The notes beneath the pieces are model-generated. The model was given only the letters and a program-made list of their open reading frames with translations. It was not told the DNA's origin and made no database searches. Below are positions 52,043 through 64,000 of a DNA stretch of 64,000 nt, piece by piece. Each line of letters opens with the position of its first letter. Positions within the stretch are counted from its first letter, which is position 1. Location of the stretch: positions 162,001-226,000 of the forward strand of contig JACEVL010006449.1 in the NCBI GenBank assembly GCA_020284085.1. The letters run 5' to 3'. The stretch is from Aporrectodea caliginosa. Lineage: Eukaryota; Annelida; Clitellata; Crassiclitellata; Lumbricidae. A program made the position numbers and the translations under genes.

Positions 52043-54560
52043 ATGTTTGTATATTATTTCGTTTACTAATTGTATGTATGTTTGTAAATTATATGTTGAA
52101 TTGTTGTCAAATTAAAATGGATGGATATCGAATGATATCTATTTTATAATTCTCGACTGGTTCTTTTGCATATAAGTCTACTTAGAAATTTAGCAGTTGT
52201 GAAACTTGCAAACCTGCAATCTTTGGTAAATATATGTATTGGAAAACTTAGAATCATCCAAACTCGCAATCTTTGTGAAACTTGAGAAACATAAGACTTT
52301 GAAACTTAGGAATTCAGAAACTCTGCGCCTTGCATAGTATTCATAAGTTGCTGGTTTCATTGACGGCATCGAAACATGACTGCGCGTTTCGTTTTCCTTA
52401 GATTCGGTGTATGAAAATGGGCGGGTGACCTGTTATCCTTCTCCCTGAAAACGTGCAAAATACAGGTCATGTGTCTTTTCATTCTAAATGTCTTACGTTT
52501 AGTGAACCCTCATATATGCTTCGTCAAGCCTGACAGACTTAAGTCTCATGCGTCTTAGCAGTCTTCTGAATTTTAGCATAAACATGGGTCTTTGCATCCT
52601 TGAAACCTACAAGTTTGCTGTGACCACAGCCTTAAAAATATAACATTTTACCATGGAACCCAACTTTTCAAGCTAGAAACATTGCTATCAACTGTCATTG
52701 TTGAGCTTAACAAACGACAATTTTATCATGCAAGTCATATTGGAAATCTATGCAAGTCATAATTGTTGGTATATTGTCATCTCACACATTTTTGCATCCT
52801 ATGCGACAGTAATTGTAATGGTCAAACCTTTATATCGAGAGTGTTGCAAACCAACAGTCGTATATATGCTAAGTAATCACTCAATCCAACTCTCTATACA
52901 ACCTAGAAAATCATACGGCAGTTAAGTAAATGCTCAACATACTTCTACATGTCTTGAATTTCTGAGTTTTCGGTCTCTGAAGTTTTCAGTTTCGTAAGTT
53001 TTCTGTTTAACCAAGTTGTATAATTCTTTTAAAGTTTTCGATTTCTCAACATTTAGGTTTCAAAAGTGTTAAATCTCTAAGTTTCTCAATTTTTAAGAGC
53101 CTTTCAATTTGTATGTTTCCGAAGTTTAAGGTTTCTCAAGTCTCACAAAGAATTCGAGTGTCACAAAGGTTACAGTTTTAGATATAGCAAGTCTTAAGTT
53201 TCTAAGTTTCTCAATTTTAAAATTTTCTAAGAGTTGAAATTTTACTAAACGTTTTAAGTTCTCTAAAAGTTTTAAGTTTATGAAGTTGAAAGTTTCTCAA
53301 GTTTTATGTTTATCAAATTGTAAGGTTTGTAAAATTGTGATTTTTCCAATTCCAAGCAACTCAAAATACTAAGAGTTGCAATTTTGCGATGAACGTCGAC
53401 GTCTTATGAATCTAAGAGTCTTAATTTGATTATACTAGTCTTCATTTCATGCGTCTTCGTTACATAGAAGTTGTAAGTTTATCTTATCCAAGCATCTTTG
53501 TAATTTAAGAGTCGCAATTCTAGCATACACATTGCCATTCTATACATCGTATGTGAACATCCACTCATTCCATCCAACATTGCCACTTAGTCATTGAAAT
53601 TTTATTATGTAAGTTGACCTCTCATACATCTTTGTAATCTGAAAGTCTTATCCCATGCATCTAAACAATCTAAGGGTGTTAATTTTAGTATCCACATAGC
53701 TATTCTTTGTCTCTTAACAATCTAAGATACATAATTTTAGCTTACCCATAGCCAATCTCTGCATCTTAGCAATCTAAAATTCGTATGTGAACTATACAAA
53801 CATTCATTCCATCTACTATCAGAACCTAAAAGTTGCAAATTTATCATGCAACTCACATTTAGCGCATCTTTTCAACCTAAAAGTCTTACATTTAATGTAC
53901 AAGCCTTCATTTCATGCATCTTCACAACATAAAAACCGTAAGTTCCATGTGTATTATCAATCAAAGAGCCGCAATGTTTCATACATGTCGCAATTCTATG
54001 CATCTTAGCGTTCGAGGAGTCGTAATTGTAGCATGCATAATGCAATTCTTCGCGCCTTAGCAGCCGGAGTGGTCATTTCGGCATACATAGCGCAATTTTG
54101 TGCATCTTAACATTCGAAGAATGGTAATTTTAGCATACATACCGCAATTCTTTGCGCCTTAGCAACCGAAGAATTGTAATATTAGCATACACAATGTGGT
54201 TCTTTGCATCTGAGTGGTCGAAGAGTTATAATTTTAGCAATGTTATGCATCTTAGCATTCGAAGAGTGGTAATTGCAGCATATACCCCGCAATTCTTTGT
54301 GTCTTAGTCATTCGAAGAATGGTAAAATTAGCATACTGGCAACCATTGTACACGTCTCAGCAAGCTGAAATTTGTATGTGGTCTATACAAACAATGATCC
54401 CAACCAACGGTGTAACTTAACAGTTGCAATGTAACCGTTCTAGTTGATCTCTCATCTCATGTATCATAACATTTTATGCATCTAAGCAAACTAAGAGAGT
54501 TGCAATTTTAGTACATATGACACCGTTGTGCATATACACAAACGATACAAACATGCATAT
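52043..54560. other. Non-coding 3' part of the polymerase element
   Basis: About 2.5 kb of AT-rich sequence without a long ORF. From 52980 to 53350 it is made of worn AAGTTTCTCAAGTTTT-like words. From 53980 to 54350 there are about seven copies of a roughly 54-bp unit containing CATCTTAGCATTCGAAGA and GTAATTTTAGCATAC. Capsid or integrase genes would normally occupy this space in a Polinton. Confidence 0.8.
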
Positions 54561-54566
54561 GCATAT

Positions 54567-55010
54567 CTACAAATACATACAAACATGCATACAAATACTC
54601 AAACACAAACACACAAGCACACAAACATACACATACTTACACAACCATACACATCCACATACAATCATGCACAAACGTGCACACAGGTCGAGCATTGTGA
54701 GTCTGATTTGGGAATTACCCCAGCATAAATCCCGTATTTTTCTATGGTGTTGAGCATACTTGAGCGTGATTTGGGAATTGCCCTGCGTAAATCCAGCATT
54801 ACCACTGAGTTGTGCAATAGCAGCGTGAGTTGGCGAATTACTTTGTGTAAATACAGCAGTTCCACATTGTTGGGCAATAGCGGTCTGATGCTGGGAATTG
54901 CCCTGCGTAAATCCAGCATTACCACGTCGTTGTGCAATAGCACAGCGCTGCGGTGCCCTTGTGCTAATTATAGACATGACGTCATAGGTCACGTGGTTGG
55001 CGTGGACCAA
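54567..55010 (-). other. ORF of three in-frame 20-residue repeats at the right end
   Basis: A 147-codon frame begins inside the right inverted repeat (MVHANHVTYDVM). It holds three 60-bp units reading AIAQRRGNAGFTQGNSQ, AIAQQCGTAVFTQSNSP and AIAQLSGNAGFTQGNSQ, at about 54764-54943, then decayed units. The unit length keeps the frame, but the remainder runs into a CA-rich microsatellite. It may be just a minisatellite. Confidence 0.3.
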
Positions 55011-55022
55011 TCAGCGTTGACT
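54974..55022 (-). repeat. Right inverted repeat, 49 bp
   Basis: Exact reverse complement of 46119-46167. The outer neighbour (55021-55060) matches 46202-46237, which is on the inner side of the left copy, so the ends have an alternating block structure. Confidence 0.9.
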
Positions 55023-55089
55023 GGCATAGAATCCGTGGTTACCACCCTACTATTATTATTATGCATTTACTCAGCGTCATTATGCAATG

Positions 55090-55295
55090 ACCAGTATCAA
55101 TTGATGGTGCTGAGCAATTGAGTGAAGGATTTGTGCTGAAGGCGAGGCAGTTACTGTGAAGGGACCTTGAGCAAGTCCTTCACTCACAATTGCTCTGAGC
55201 CATCGACGTGCTGTCCTATGGTTGTGTGCACTTCTGAACTTTGGAAGGAGGACACTACCAAATACAGTTGTATTGTATTGTATTGGTGACTGTAA
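55090..55295 (+). mobile_element. SINE family C fragment with (TTGTA)n tail
   Basis: GAGCAAGTCCTTCACTCACA and ATTGCTCTGAGCC match family C. It starts just outside the right inverted repeat of the polymerase element. Confidence 0.6.
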
Positions 55296-55979
55296 CTCCC
55301 TTTCTTACTAGACAACGGATGCCCATGTGTGTTTTTATTCACATCAGTATCTGCTGTTGACCAGACAAAACAATACTATCAATGAAGCCCTCTGTTAAGC
55401 ACCTCCGAGCCGAAGCCCCACTGGCAAAGTTTTTACAACCGGAATACGGTAGCTTAATGGAAGCGATATCGGGTGTGAAAAGTCGTAAACAGCTATCCAC
55501 GGACCAATGTAGAGGTGAATCCAGAAAAAAGCCAAAAGCCATCTAAACTGTTATCTCTGGCGTAGAATCACAGTGAATGGAGAAAAACTAAAGCTGCTTA
55601 TTGACTCGCACAGATGCTATTCTGCAATCAATTATACGCTATTAGATTTGTGGTCTTTGCATAGGCGTGTACACCGGAAATTCTGTCAGCCATATTAAGA
55701 ACCGTCTCATAACGACATCTGGTTATAAATATCTGATCCATCCTACGAACTCACCAAACTCCGCCACTGATCGTACTCTATCAGTGCCAGTCCCAAGCCT
55801 GGATGAAGGAGGAGGGCGACGCTGATGATCTTTGTTATCACACAGTGTCGTTAAACTGAAACTACTACGAACTCACCAAACCTCACCTCTTGCTTAGATA
55901 ACTCTCCACAGGTCTTTCACTCAAAACCGAAAACACTGCTCTTTCACAAACCATATCCCGATTCCTTCCTCTTCCTCTT

Positions 55980-56215
55980 ACCTCCCTCGCCGTTTCAACT
56001 ACCGTAATCGTAATCGTAATCAAGCATTTATATAGCGCCCCTAAAAAATCAGAGGCGCTCCCGACCCGGGCCAGTCTCTTCACTGGTAAAGAGAGGTTTT
56101 CAGGCGCTTGCGGAATTGGTCAAAAGAAATAGAAAAAGATCAGTCCAGAGGGACTGAGGTAACTGGTTCCAGCTATTGGGACCAACAATAGCGAAACTCA
56201 TAGACTGCAAACATC
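55980..56215 (-). mobile_element. CR1/L2-like LINE 3' end
   Basis: AAGCATTTATATAGCGCCCC ... CAGAGGCGCTCCCGACC in reverse, preceded on the other strand by the C-terminal coding remnant, with a (GATTAC)n tail. Confidence 0.7.
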
Positions 56216-56501
56216 ATCCACCTTAGCCATCTCATTGTCTGCCTGCATGCCTGCCTGACCCTTTGCTTCTTGACCTAGAACCGATTTCACCCCCCCCGCC
56301 TATCGATTATGCTATGACTAAGCGCCTGTGAATAAAATGACCTGGTTTCCGCGACCTCTCTTCTTGGACCGCTGTAGAAACCTCGAGATTATGATTACGA
56401 TAATGAGCTTGTTTGCTATAAATAAATTAATTTTGGATGCATGTCCTTACTCCTTAGCAGAATTTGGTGTAACAACGAAATGTTTTAATTGTGCCACTAC
56501 C

Positions 56502-56837
56502 TGTACTCTGGCATACAATAGCCTATCTTTTCCTACCGTACTCTGGCATACAACAGCCTATCTTTTCCTATCCTACTCTGGCATACAATAGCCTATCTTT
56601 TCCTACCGTACTCTGGCATACAATAGCCTAGCCTATCTTTTCCTACCGTACTCTTGTATACAATAGCCTATCTTTTCCTACCGTACTCTGCCATACAATA
56701 GCCTATCTTTTCCTACCGTACTCTGGCATACAATAGCCTATCTTTTCCTACCGTACTCGGGCATACAATAGCCTATCTTTTCCTACCGTATTCTGGCATA
56801 CAATAGCCTATCTTTTCCTACCGTACTCTGGCATACT
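56502..56837 (+). repeat. 35-bp minisatellite, about 9.6 copies
   Basis: Unit TACTCTGGCATACAATAGCC + TATCTTTTCCTACCG, copies over 90% alike. Confidence 0.95.
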
Positions 56838-57202
56838 GTCAATACCCAGACTCCAGAAAGGAGGAATGTGACGTCAATGGCATTGGTATCCATAAGCTGT
56901 TGTTAAACGCTGGAAACTACAGCATTCAAAAATTCGTACCCCCCGACTCATCTGGTCCTCCGCCTTACAACCCTTGACCTAAACGACACCCACCTTAACA
57001 GCTACCCTGTCCCTCTCCTCTCTGATCCTCTGAAAACCGGACTCGGATCTCCTTCTTTGGGCAACCACTCTGACTCAACGTAGCGCTCGTGAATAAGCTG
57101 GTGCCCTGCGCTTGGCTTTCGAGTGGCACTTTAGAAGTTTGGAGATTACGACTGTGCCTGTAAGAACCACATGTATGATGGACGGCGAAGTGTAATAACT
57201 AC

Positions 57203-57481
57203 CATAGAACGAGTATGCGCATATTACGAATATTAAGATTTGTAGAAATCAACGAATATTGACGAATATTGAAACTGGCCAACGAATATTAAACTTTCTG
57301 TTATTTCTTTTCATTCTTAATTCTTCAAAATCCGGGATTAATTGTACAAAGGTCAGTGCCAAAAAAACTAGGCATTCGAACAAGAACAGTTACATGTAAT
57401 ATTTGCGAATGTTAAAAATGCCATAATATTGACGAATATTTACGAATATTAAAGCCTCAAGTCACGAATTCTCGTTCTATG
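57203..57481. mobile_element. MITE with CATAGAACGAG ends and ACGAATATT words
   Basis: CATAGAACGAG and CTCGTTCTATG are perfectly inverted. ATAACTAC flanks both sides (57195-57202, 57482-57489), an exact 8-bp duplication as in hAT. The interior repeats GACGAATATT. Confidence 0.9.
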
Positions 57482-57779
57482 ATAACTACCTTTCCTACCT
57501 TAGTTTACGTTTCTTTTCAAACGGCGCAAAATAAATTTTCAGTTGCGATTACTAATGGAACAACTGAGGGCTTTCAACGGGACAGTTTATAGGTGAAACA
57601 CTGATTGGTATGGGCTTAGAAGGGGTTTTAAACAGACACCTAATTGCCCCTGGCGCTGTGGCAACGACTGCATAATGGTCCATTTGATGCAAAACAAAAG
57701 CGAAATCATAGGACGAGGAAGAGACCCCGAGGATCAGACAACCGTCCAGATGGCGCCCCTTCAATTCCCACGCTCTCTC

Positions 57780-58111
57780 GATAGAAGGTTCTGGTAGCAG
57801 TGAAGACTAATGTGGACACAGCTACAGGCGTATTGTGTCTTGTGGTGTGGCACACAAGCTGTGGCTTATGGCCGAATAATTAGTGTGGCTTTGTATGACA
57901 CAACATACTTCACTGCTTTCAGACAGTGTTATGTTCGCTCTGGATAGAAGGTTCTGGTAGCACTCAAGACTAATGTGGTCACAACTACAGGCGTATTATG
58001 TCTTGTCGTGTGGCACACAAACTGTGGCCTATGCCCGAATAATTAGTGTGGCCTCATGATATAAAGCCACAACATACTTCATTGCTTTCAGACAGTGTTA
58101 CGTTTGTTTTT
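57780..58111 (+). repeat. 163-bp tandem duplication
   Basis: GATAGAAGGTTCTGGTAGCA opens both halves (57780, 57943); both end in CTTTCAGACAGTGTTA. About 10% diverged. Confidence 0.9.
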
Positions 58112-58339
58112 ATAATAGCGTACTGGTCACATTAATCTCTGTTGTCATAAGGGTGTAAGAAACGCACAGGGAGGAAGCGGGCAACAGCTGCGGCAAGTGT
58201 GATTAAGTAGTCTGATCCAAAAAGTTGCATACAGCACAAACACACACGCAACCAGGCACTCCTACAGAAACAAAAACACACACACTAGCCTCCTTTATGC
58301 GGACTACTTTGCACTGGCTCCCCATTCAGCAGCACATTC

Positions 58340-58414
58340 ATCATCATCGTCGTCGTCATGATCATCATCATGATCATGATCATGATCATCATCATCATCA
58401 TCATCATGATCATG

Positions 58415-58448
<34 letters not shown>

Positions 58449-58687
58449 CCTGCTCCTTTTTCTTTTTCTTCTTCTTCTTCTCCTCTTCCTCCTCCCCTCT
58501 CAACTTCCTCCGGCTTCTCCTTCTTCGTCCTCCTCCTCCCCTATCATCTTCCTCTTGCTCCTACTATTCGTCTTCCTCTCCTCCTTATCTTCTCCTCCTC
58601 CTCCTCCTCCTCCTGTTCTTCTTCTTCCCCTCCTCCCTCCTCTTCTTCCTCCACTTCCTCTTCCTCCTCCTCCTCCTTCCTCTTCTA
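58340..58687. repeat. (ATC)n then (TCC/TTC)n microsatellite
   Basis: ATC, with ATGATC variants, to 58448, then pyrimidine triplets to 58687. Confidence 0.92.
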
Positions 58688-58984
58688 ACCTAGACAGCCA
58701 ACACTGTTGTCTAAGCTATACGGGTCCAATGAATGCGCAATTCTACGTCGCCATTCTTTTCTGTGTTAGTTATTTTTCCTTCCTGTGACTAAATCCTTCT
58801 CCTTTTCCATCATACAGCCTATTAGCATTGTTCTCTGTGTCCCTCTAGTCCTAATTTCTTCTCTCCTTTATATCATCAGGCACTGTCTTCAGAAATGACC
58901 ATACCAGTCCAGTTCGTTTGTGATGGTGCTAGTGTCCATTACATTTTGTGTGGCTCTACAGTTAATGTCTACTAACATCAGATA

Positions 58985-59465
58985 CTAAACTGTGGCCAGA
59001 ACGCTCTCAACTAATACCGTCGGTTCTCCCAACTTCTCAGACTCTGACAATCTAATTGACTACGACTATGGATTGCAACATCACAGGACCGCAATAGATC
59101 ATTCTGTATGCATGGTGTATGCATATGTTGCTCTAGTGATAGATTTGACCTCTTCGTCCCCCGGACCAGGACAGCCATTGCTCAACGCCGCACCTTTGCA
59201 ATTGTATATAATATATCTTCGTTTATTCATCATCCTGGGTGTCACACCGCATCCAGGTACAGGTTACATGAGAAATAAGATAGTTGGTCCTTCTTTGTGG
59301 AATAAGCTTCCCTAACAAATTCGGGCTGAGATTTTGGCAGGTGGTTTTATCCACTTGGGTCCGTTGCTTGAAAACTTTCTGTTTCCTCGGAGTGCTCACG
59401 CTGAGAGCTCCTCTGAATAGTCATTACTGCTTGAGGCGCTTTATAAATGCCCAGATACAATACAA
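58985..59465 (+). mobile_element. LINE 3' end followed by an ATGT array
   Basis: The plus strand has VGPSLWNKLP, FIHLGPLLENFLFPRS and the end GAGGCGCTTTATAAATGCCC, in frames with stops. A 400-bp ATGT array follows directly. Confidence 0.65.
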
Positions 59466-59870
59466 TGTATACGTATGTATGTACACATGCATGCAGTTAT
59501 GTATATACATACGTATGTATGTATGTATGTATGTATGTATGTATGTATGTATGTATGTATGTATGTATGTATGTATGTACATATGTATGTATGTAGGCAT
59601 GTACACGTATGTACTACGTATGTGTGCATGCATGTATGTATTCAGTATTCACGTACATATGTATGCCTTTTTGTATGTATGTACGTATGTGTGTATGTAC
59701 GTACGTATGCATGCATGCATACATGTACTTATGTACATATGTGTGCATGTATATTTAGGCCTATGTATTTATGTATGTATGCATGTATGTATGTAAATAA
59801 GTATTTGTGTATGTATATAGGCATGTATGTATTGATGTATGCATATATGTATGCATGTGGCTTTTATCTA
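59465..59870. repeat. (ATGT)n microsatellite
   Basis: Pure ATGT for about 60 bp, degenerate for the rest. It follows a LINE end directly. Confidence 0.92.
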
Positions 59871-59879
59871 GCCACTTTT

Positions 59880-60440
59880 ACAGCCTCAAACAATGATTTA
59901 CTAGCTGCAAATGAATTGCGGGCCACAACAAAGACCTTATAATAACAGTTACTACTCTGTCTAACTCATAACTGCTGGACTGAGCAAATGAACAGAGGAA
60001 AACTATCCTACAAGAAGCTGATGAAAGAATGTAAAAACGAGACCCCACAGCTTGGCTAATACATTGACTTGGCAGCCCCAGCAGGAAGTCATAAATTTTC
60101 CAGCAAATACTAAAACATAACCGGAATTCCTTCCAGCAACGCCTACAACATCCAGACTCATTGACATAAAATGGAAATTTTTCGCTGGCAAAAAGATGCA
60201 TCCGATGTTTTATCATAAAAGTAGGCAATACTTAAAAAAAGTACTGCGTGTCCAACTACTCAATGATGGCATTCTTACATAATTTGATCATGTTATAGTT
60301 AATTAGATACTTGCATATTGTTTCATTATTTTCAGTTTTTTGTTCTGCGTTCCTTTACAGGTAAAGAGTAAACTATAATTAACCTTTGCATTTCCATAGT
60401 ACATTATATTGCAACTTATGCTGGCACCATGTTAACTTGT
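59880..60440. other. No gene recognised
   Basis: A 116-codon minus-strand frame (59878-60228) has several cysteines but no recognisable domain, and no start or splice support. Confidence 0.5.
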
Positions 60441-60575
60441 ATCCAGGAAATGGGGTCCCTATTGTAGAGGGATCATTCCCTTTTGGGGCTCCCCTTGCTA
60501 CCTGTATGTTTTGTTTAACTCATAACTTTTTGTTACTCGTACCAGGGTTACAATAAAAGTATTGATTGATTGATT
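60440..60575 (+). mobile_element. Retroelement 3' end
   Basis: CAGGGTTACAATAAAAGTATT followed by a GATTGATTGATT tail has the form of a LINE 3' end. No coding remnant recognised. Confidence 0.45.
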
Positions 60576-60936
60576 ATAATTAAGTCAACCATAATTAGCC
60601 ATCTTTCTTGACAAGTAGCTTGCTAACACTTGGACATGAGCACTTCAGCTAACCCTAGGCACTACCCTATAGACAATCATCCTGCCATGGTCATTAGTAC
60701 TACACCACTAGCCCCTAAGATGAATTATAATTATATGCCACAATTTGTATTTTGTATCTGAGAGCCTCTCGAACCATTGACACATGGCGGGATTTTAAAA
60801 GGTGTGGCTTAAGATAGGCTGTAAATTCAATATAAACCAACAGTCTAGAAAATTCCTAGGCACATACTGCAAAGAAACCTTTGTTTTGAATCTTCAATTC
60901 CTCAAGGAAACCATTGCAATAGAATAAGACAAATTC

Positions 60937-61135
60937 CCGGGATGGGCAAATTACTTGGAAAAATGTAATTGAATTACAAATTACAAATTATTTTTGGACA
61001 TAAAATGTAATTTCAAATTACAAAATACATGAGAAAAACTGAATTACAAAATAACAAATTACAAATTGCAAAATTTCAAGTAATTTCAATTACGTAATTT
61101 CAATTATGTAATTTCAATTACTACCCATCCCTGAC
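60937..61135. mobile_element. MITE with GGGATGGG ends and AATTACAAATTAC words
   Basis: CGGGATGGGCAAATTAC at left and TTACTACCCATCCCTGA at right. The interior consists of AATTACAAATTAC repeats, in the same style as the ATCGATTAG MITE but with another word. Confidence 0.75.
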
Positions 61136-61139
61136 AAAT

Positions 61140-63180
61140 TCATAGTTACGTACTCTAAAGAAATCTTTGTCTTTAATCTTTAACTTGCTCATGGAAACAA
61201 TTCTAAATCCTTCATACAACACAACAAATTCTACATTTTGTTCAAACTGTAACTCAGCGAATACCCAAAAAGAAGCGAACAAGTAAATAAGTCTTCATTT
61301 CGACCAGTAAACCAAGAAAAAGAACAGCTCTCGATTCAGCTTCTATCTGTGGACGAAAAACGAAATAAATCTCAACATTCGGTTCCTACGACGCTCAAGG
61401 AAGCCGACAGCCCGATGCATCCGTAAGTAAGTAGCTTAGCCGTTAATAGAGACGAATGCAAATGCGGTGCGTCCGTAGCCCGAAAGCGAATGTATCTTGG
61501 TTAAAGGGAGAGTCATTTGGTGTGACAGACGACAGAGGTCGCGGCCGGAATAGTCTGGAATAGCAGACTCGATAATAAACCGTGGTTAGGGTTGGTCGAA
61601 AGCTCTCTGGTGCTGTGATGTTCCGTGGACGGACAGTTACCGTAGTGGTGGCTCCGATAAGGCAAATGAAGAGAAGAATATCTGGTGTAATTTATCAAAT
61701 ATGCGTACTGAAATAGAAGATAAATCCACTTTATGTCCGATCTACGTTCAAATCAGGCTGTTCCTGGCAGTCTGGATATAGACGTATTGGTTCCAAAGCT
61801 ATTGGACCAACGTATACAAGACACAATAAACAATGGAATTGTACTGCATTGTATTGTATATGAGTTTATTCTATTGATCAGACAGGCAGAACGCTCATTG
61901 TTACAAGATTAGAAGTTGAGATTTAACAGTTACACCTAATTATGGTCTCAGTGATTTAATAGATGGTTTTGTAAAGCATACACGGTAAATGTCCCTAGCA
62001 TCTTTGTCCACAAGGGTAAAATTGTGGGACCGTGGGCATAGATTGTACAGGGGTTCTCGAGGAGGGCAAAGTCCATGGAGGACATATGCATTGTCTTGTA
62101 CCCCCCACACAGAGTGTCATCGGATTTGCAGGCCAAAAAAGTTGACTAATGGGGCGCCTGGGGCAGGTACCCCACACACTATAACAAACTACTTGTGCTC
62201 TGTAACACGAAAGATATGGCAAGGAAAGCCAAACTAATTACACCTAATAATGATCTCAGTGCTTGTTTAGTCGTTGGTTTAGTCTCCTCTCCTGCAGGAA
62301 GTACCTAAGTGCTAATTCGGCAAAATGTCCTTTCTGGGAAGATCCTTTGTTGCTCCACATTAGCAACAAGGCATGAAAACTACAATTGCCGCAAAATGTA
62401 TTCATTTTGATAACTTTATCCCAGAATCTATACGATCACAACACAACCTTTAACAGAGGCAACCTTTAGCACAGGTAGGTTTAATCTTTAGCAAAGGCAA
62501 CATTTAACACTAATCTTTAGCAGAGGCAATTTTTAGCAGTTCACCATCACATACAACCAGTGCAAGCATGCCATAATTATTAAGGCTGTTATTGCAAGAT
62601 GCTATAATATTTCTAAGGCATACGTATATGGTAGTACTTCCACAAGTGCATTCTTCCTGGAGATGCTGGATCTTAGGCTTAAGGGTCTATGGCTTAAGTC
62701 CAGGCAAGCAGACATCAATCCAACAACTCCTTACCATTAACAGCCACTAAACATCATAGTTACGTCTAACCCAGCAACTTCTGAGTCTGATACACATTAA
62801 ATGGTGCCACGAAAGCACCATAAAAAAAACATTGCGAACAATTCCAATTCCACTGTAAGACAAAACATTGTCTGCGCTGGGCCATGAGGCATCCTTAAAA
62901 ATCCCATAAATCTTCCATGCCCCGAAAAGTCCGATCCCTCTCCGAGTCACTTCCACTTCTGCCCATACCTTTGAGGATCCCAGATGGCTCTTCTAGAAAC
63001 TTTAGTTCAAGCACCAGAAGCATTTACAGGTCTGATAATGCACACCTTCGACATACCTCAGGGCCACAGCCGGGCAAATTCAACCTAACGGACTCTTGAC
63101 TTTATCCGTGAAACCTGGCCTTTTTATCAACAGAAGAGGATCCTCAAGTATGCAAGAATATCAACAGAAACGATCCCTCC
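61140..63180. other. No gene recognised
   Basis: About 2 kb without supported genes. TTTAGCAGAGGCAA-type short repeats at 62450-62540. The last 320 bp (63681-64000) also show nothing. Confidence 0.55.
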
Positions 63181-63680
<500 letters not shown>

Positions 63681-64000
63681 CTGGATTTTTGAATGTTCTA
63701 GCCTTAGGGAGATCAGTTCCTTAAGCCAAGCCAAAAAGGCAAATGTCATAAAACATTAATTCTTGCCATCAACATTTACCATAGACAACATTGATGTACT
63801 CCATTTATATTCAAATTCACTATATAGGGAACACCTGAACTTCTGTACTACCATCGATATGAACTCACAGTCCAGCAAAGTAATCACTATAAATTATCAT
63901 ACAATTTGTTAAGAAAAGTAGAATAAACATTAAGTCTGTAGATGCAAAGGAGACCACCTATGGACTGGACTGTATATGTGGTGTATTAATACCAGAACAA

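Larger units (their letters stand above)
46119..55022 (+). mobile_element. Polymerase-bearing element bounded by inverted repeats (Polinton-like derivative)
   Basis: Two identical 49-bp sequences, inverted, lie at 46119-46167 and 54974-55022. They begin AGTCAACGCTGATTGG, and the AGT start is typical of Polintons. Homology goes on inward: the left CACAAGGGCACCG iterons match CACAAGGGCACCG on the right. Between them is a family B DNA polymerase gene and no other recognisable gene; integrase, packaging ATPase, protease and capsid genes are absent. I find no 6-bp target duplication (TGACCA left, GGCATA right). A second shared block (GGTGGTAA, GATTCTATGCCAG) lies inside the left repeat but outside the right one, so the exact ends are uncertain. 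Confidence 0.65.

Noticed and set aside
52043..54560. Polinton capsid, ATPase or integrase genes behind the polymerase
   Set aside because: I looked for long frames on both strands; none over about 80 codons and none with recognisable motifs.
58225..58788. 187-codon histidine- and proline-rich plus-strand frame
   Set aside because: Produced by the ATC and TCC microsatellites; no start context or splice support.
59284..59942. Frames of Met-Tyr-Val-Cys repeats
   Set aside because: Translation of the ATGT array behind a LINE end.

Overview
The window is nuclear DNA from an animal, most likely a repeat-rich marine invertebrate. The genes are split by GT-AG introns in all three phases. Most of the sequence is AT-rich microsatellite, SINE, LINE and MITE material. 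The protein sequence does not let me name the phylum, though the main gene reads closer to vertebrate than to fly Roundabout.

About 3.8-38.7 kb is the minus-strand gene for a Roundabout (Robo) axon-guidance receptor. I resolve 19 coding exons from 38651 down to a stop at 5408. All splice phases agree and give 1420 residues: five Ig domains, three FN3 domains, one membrane helix, and a cytoplasmic tail with the CC1 (PYATTNLL) and CC2 (LPPPPQHPPP) motifs. The signal-peptide exon is not securely placed. A signal-like ORF sits in a GC-rich block at 42.0-42.2 kb that is itself duplicated at 43.5-44.1 kb, but its splice phase does not fit.

The Robo introns hold most of the repeats: four tRNA-like SINE families, several 5'-truncated CR1/L2-like LINE ends that finish in different microsatellites, hAT-type MITEs with 8-bp target duplications, one Harbinger-type MITE, minisatellites and nested insertions. 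The intron after Ig2 also holds tandem copies of the end of the Ig2 exon, including its splice donor.

About 46.1-55.0 kb is a separate unit. A four-exon plus-strand gene encodes an apparently intact family B, Polinton/adintovirus-type DNA polymerase. It lies between two identical 49-bp inverted repeats 8.9 kb apart. I see no integrase, ATPase, protease or capsid gene, so this looks like a polymerase-only derivative or an undescribed element type. The left end has 29-bp iterons and the right end has an in-frame 60-bp repeat.

About 55-64 kb has no convincing gene. It holds LINE ends, two MITEs, a 35-bp minisatellite, a 163-bp tandem duplication and long microsatellites.
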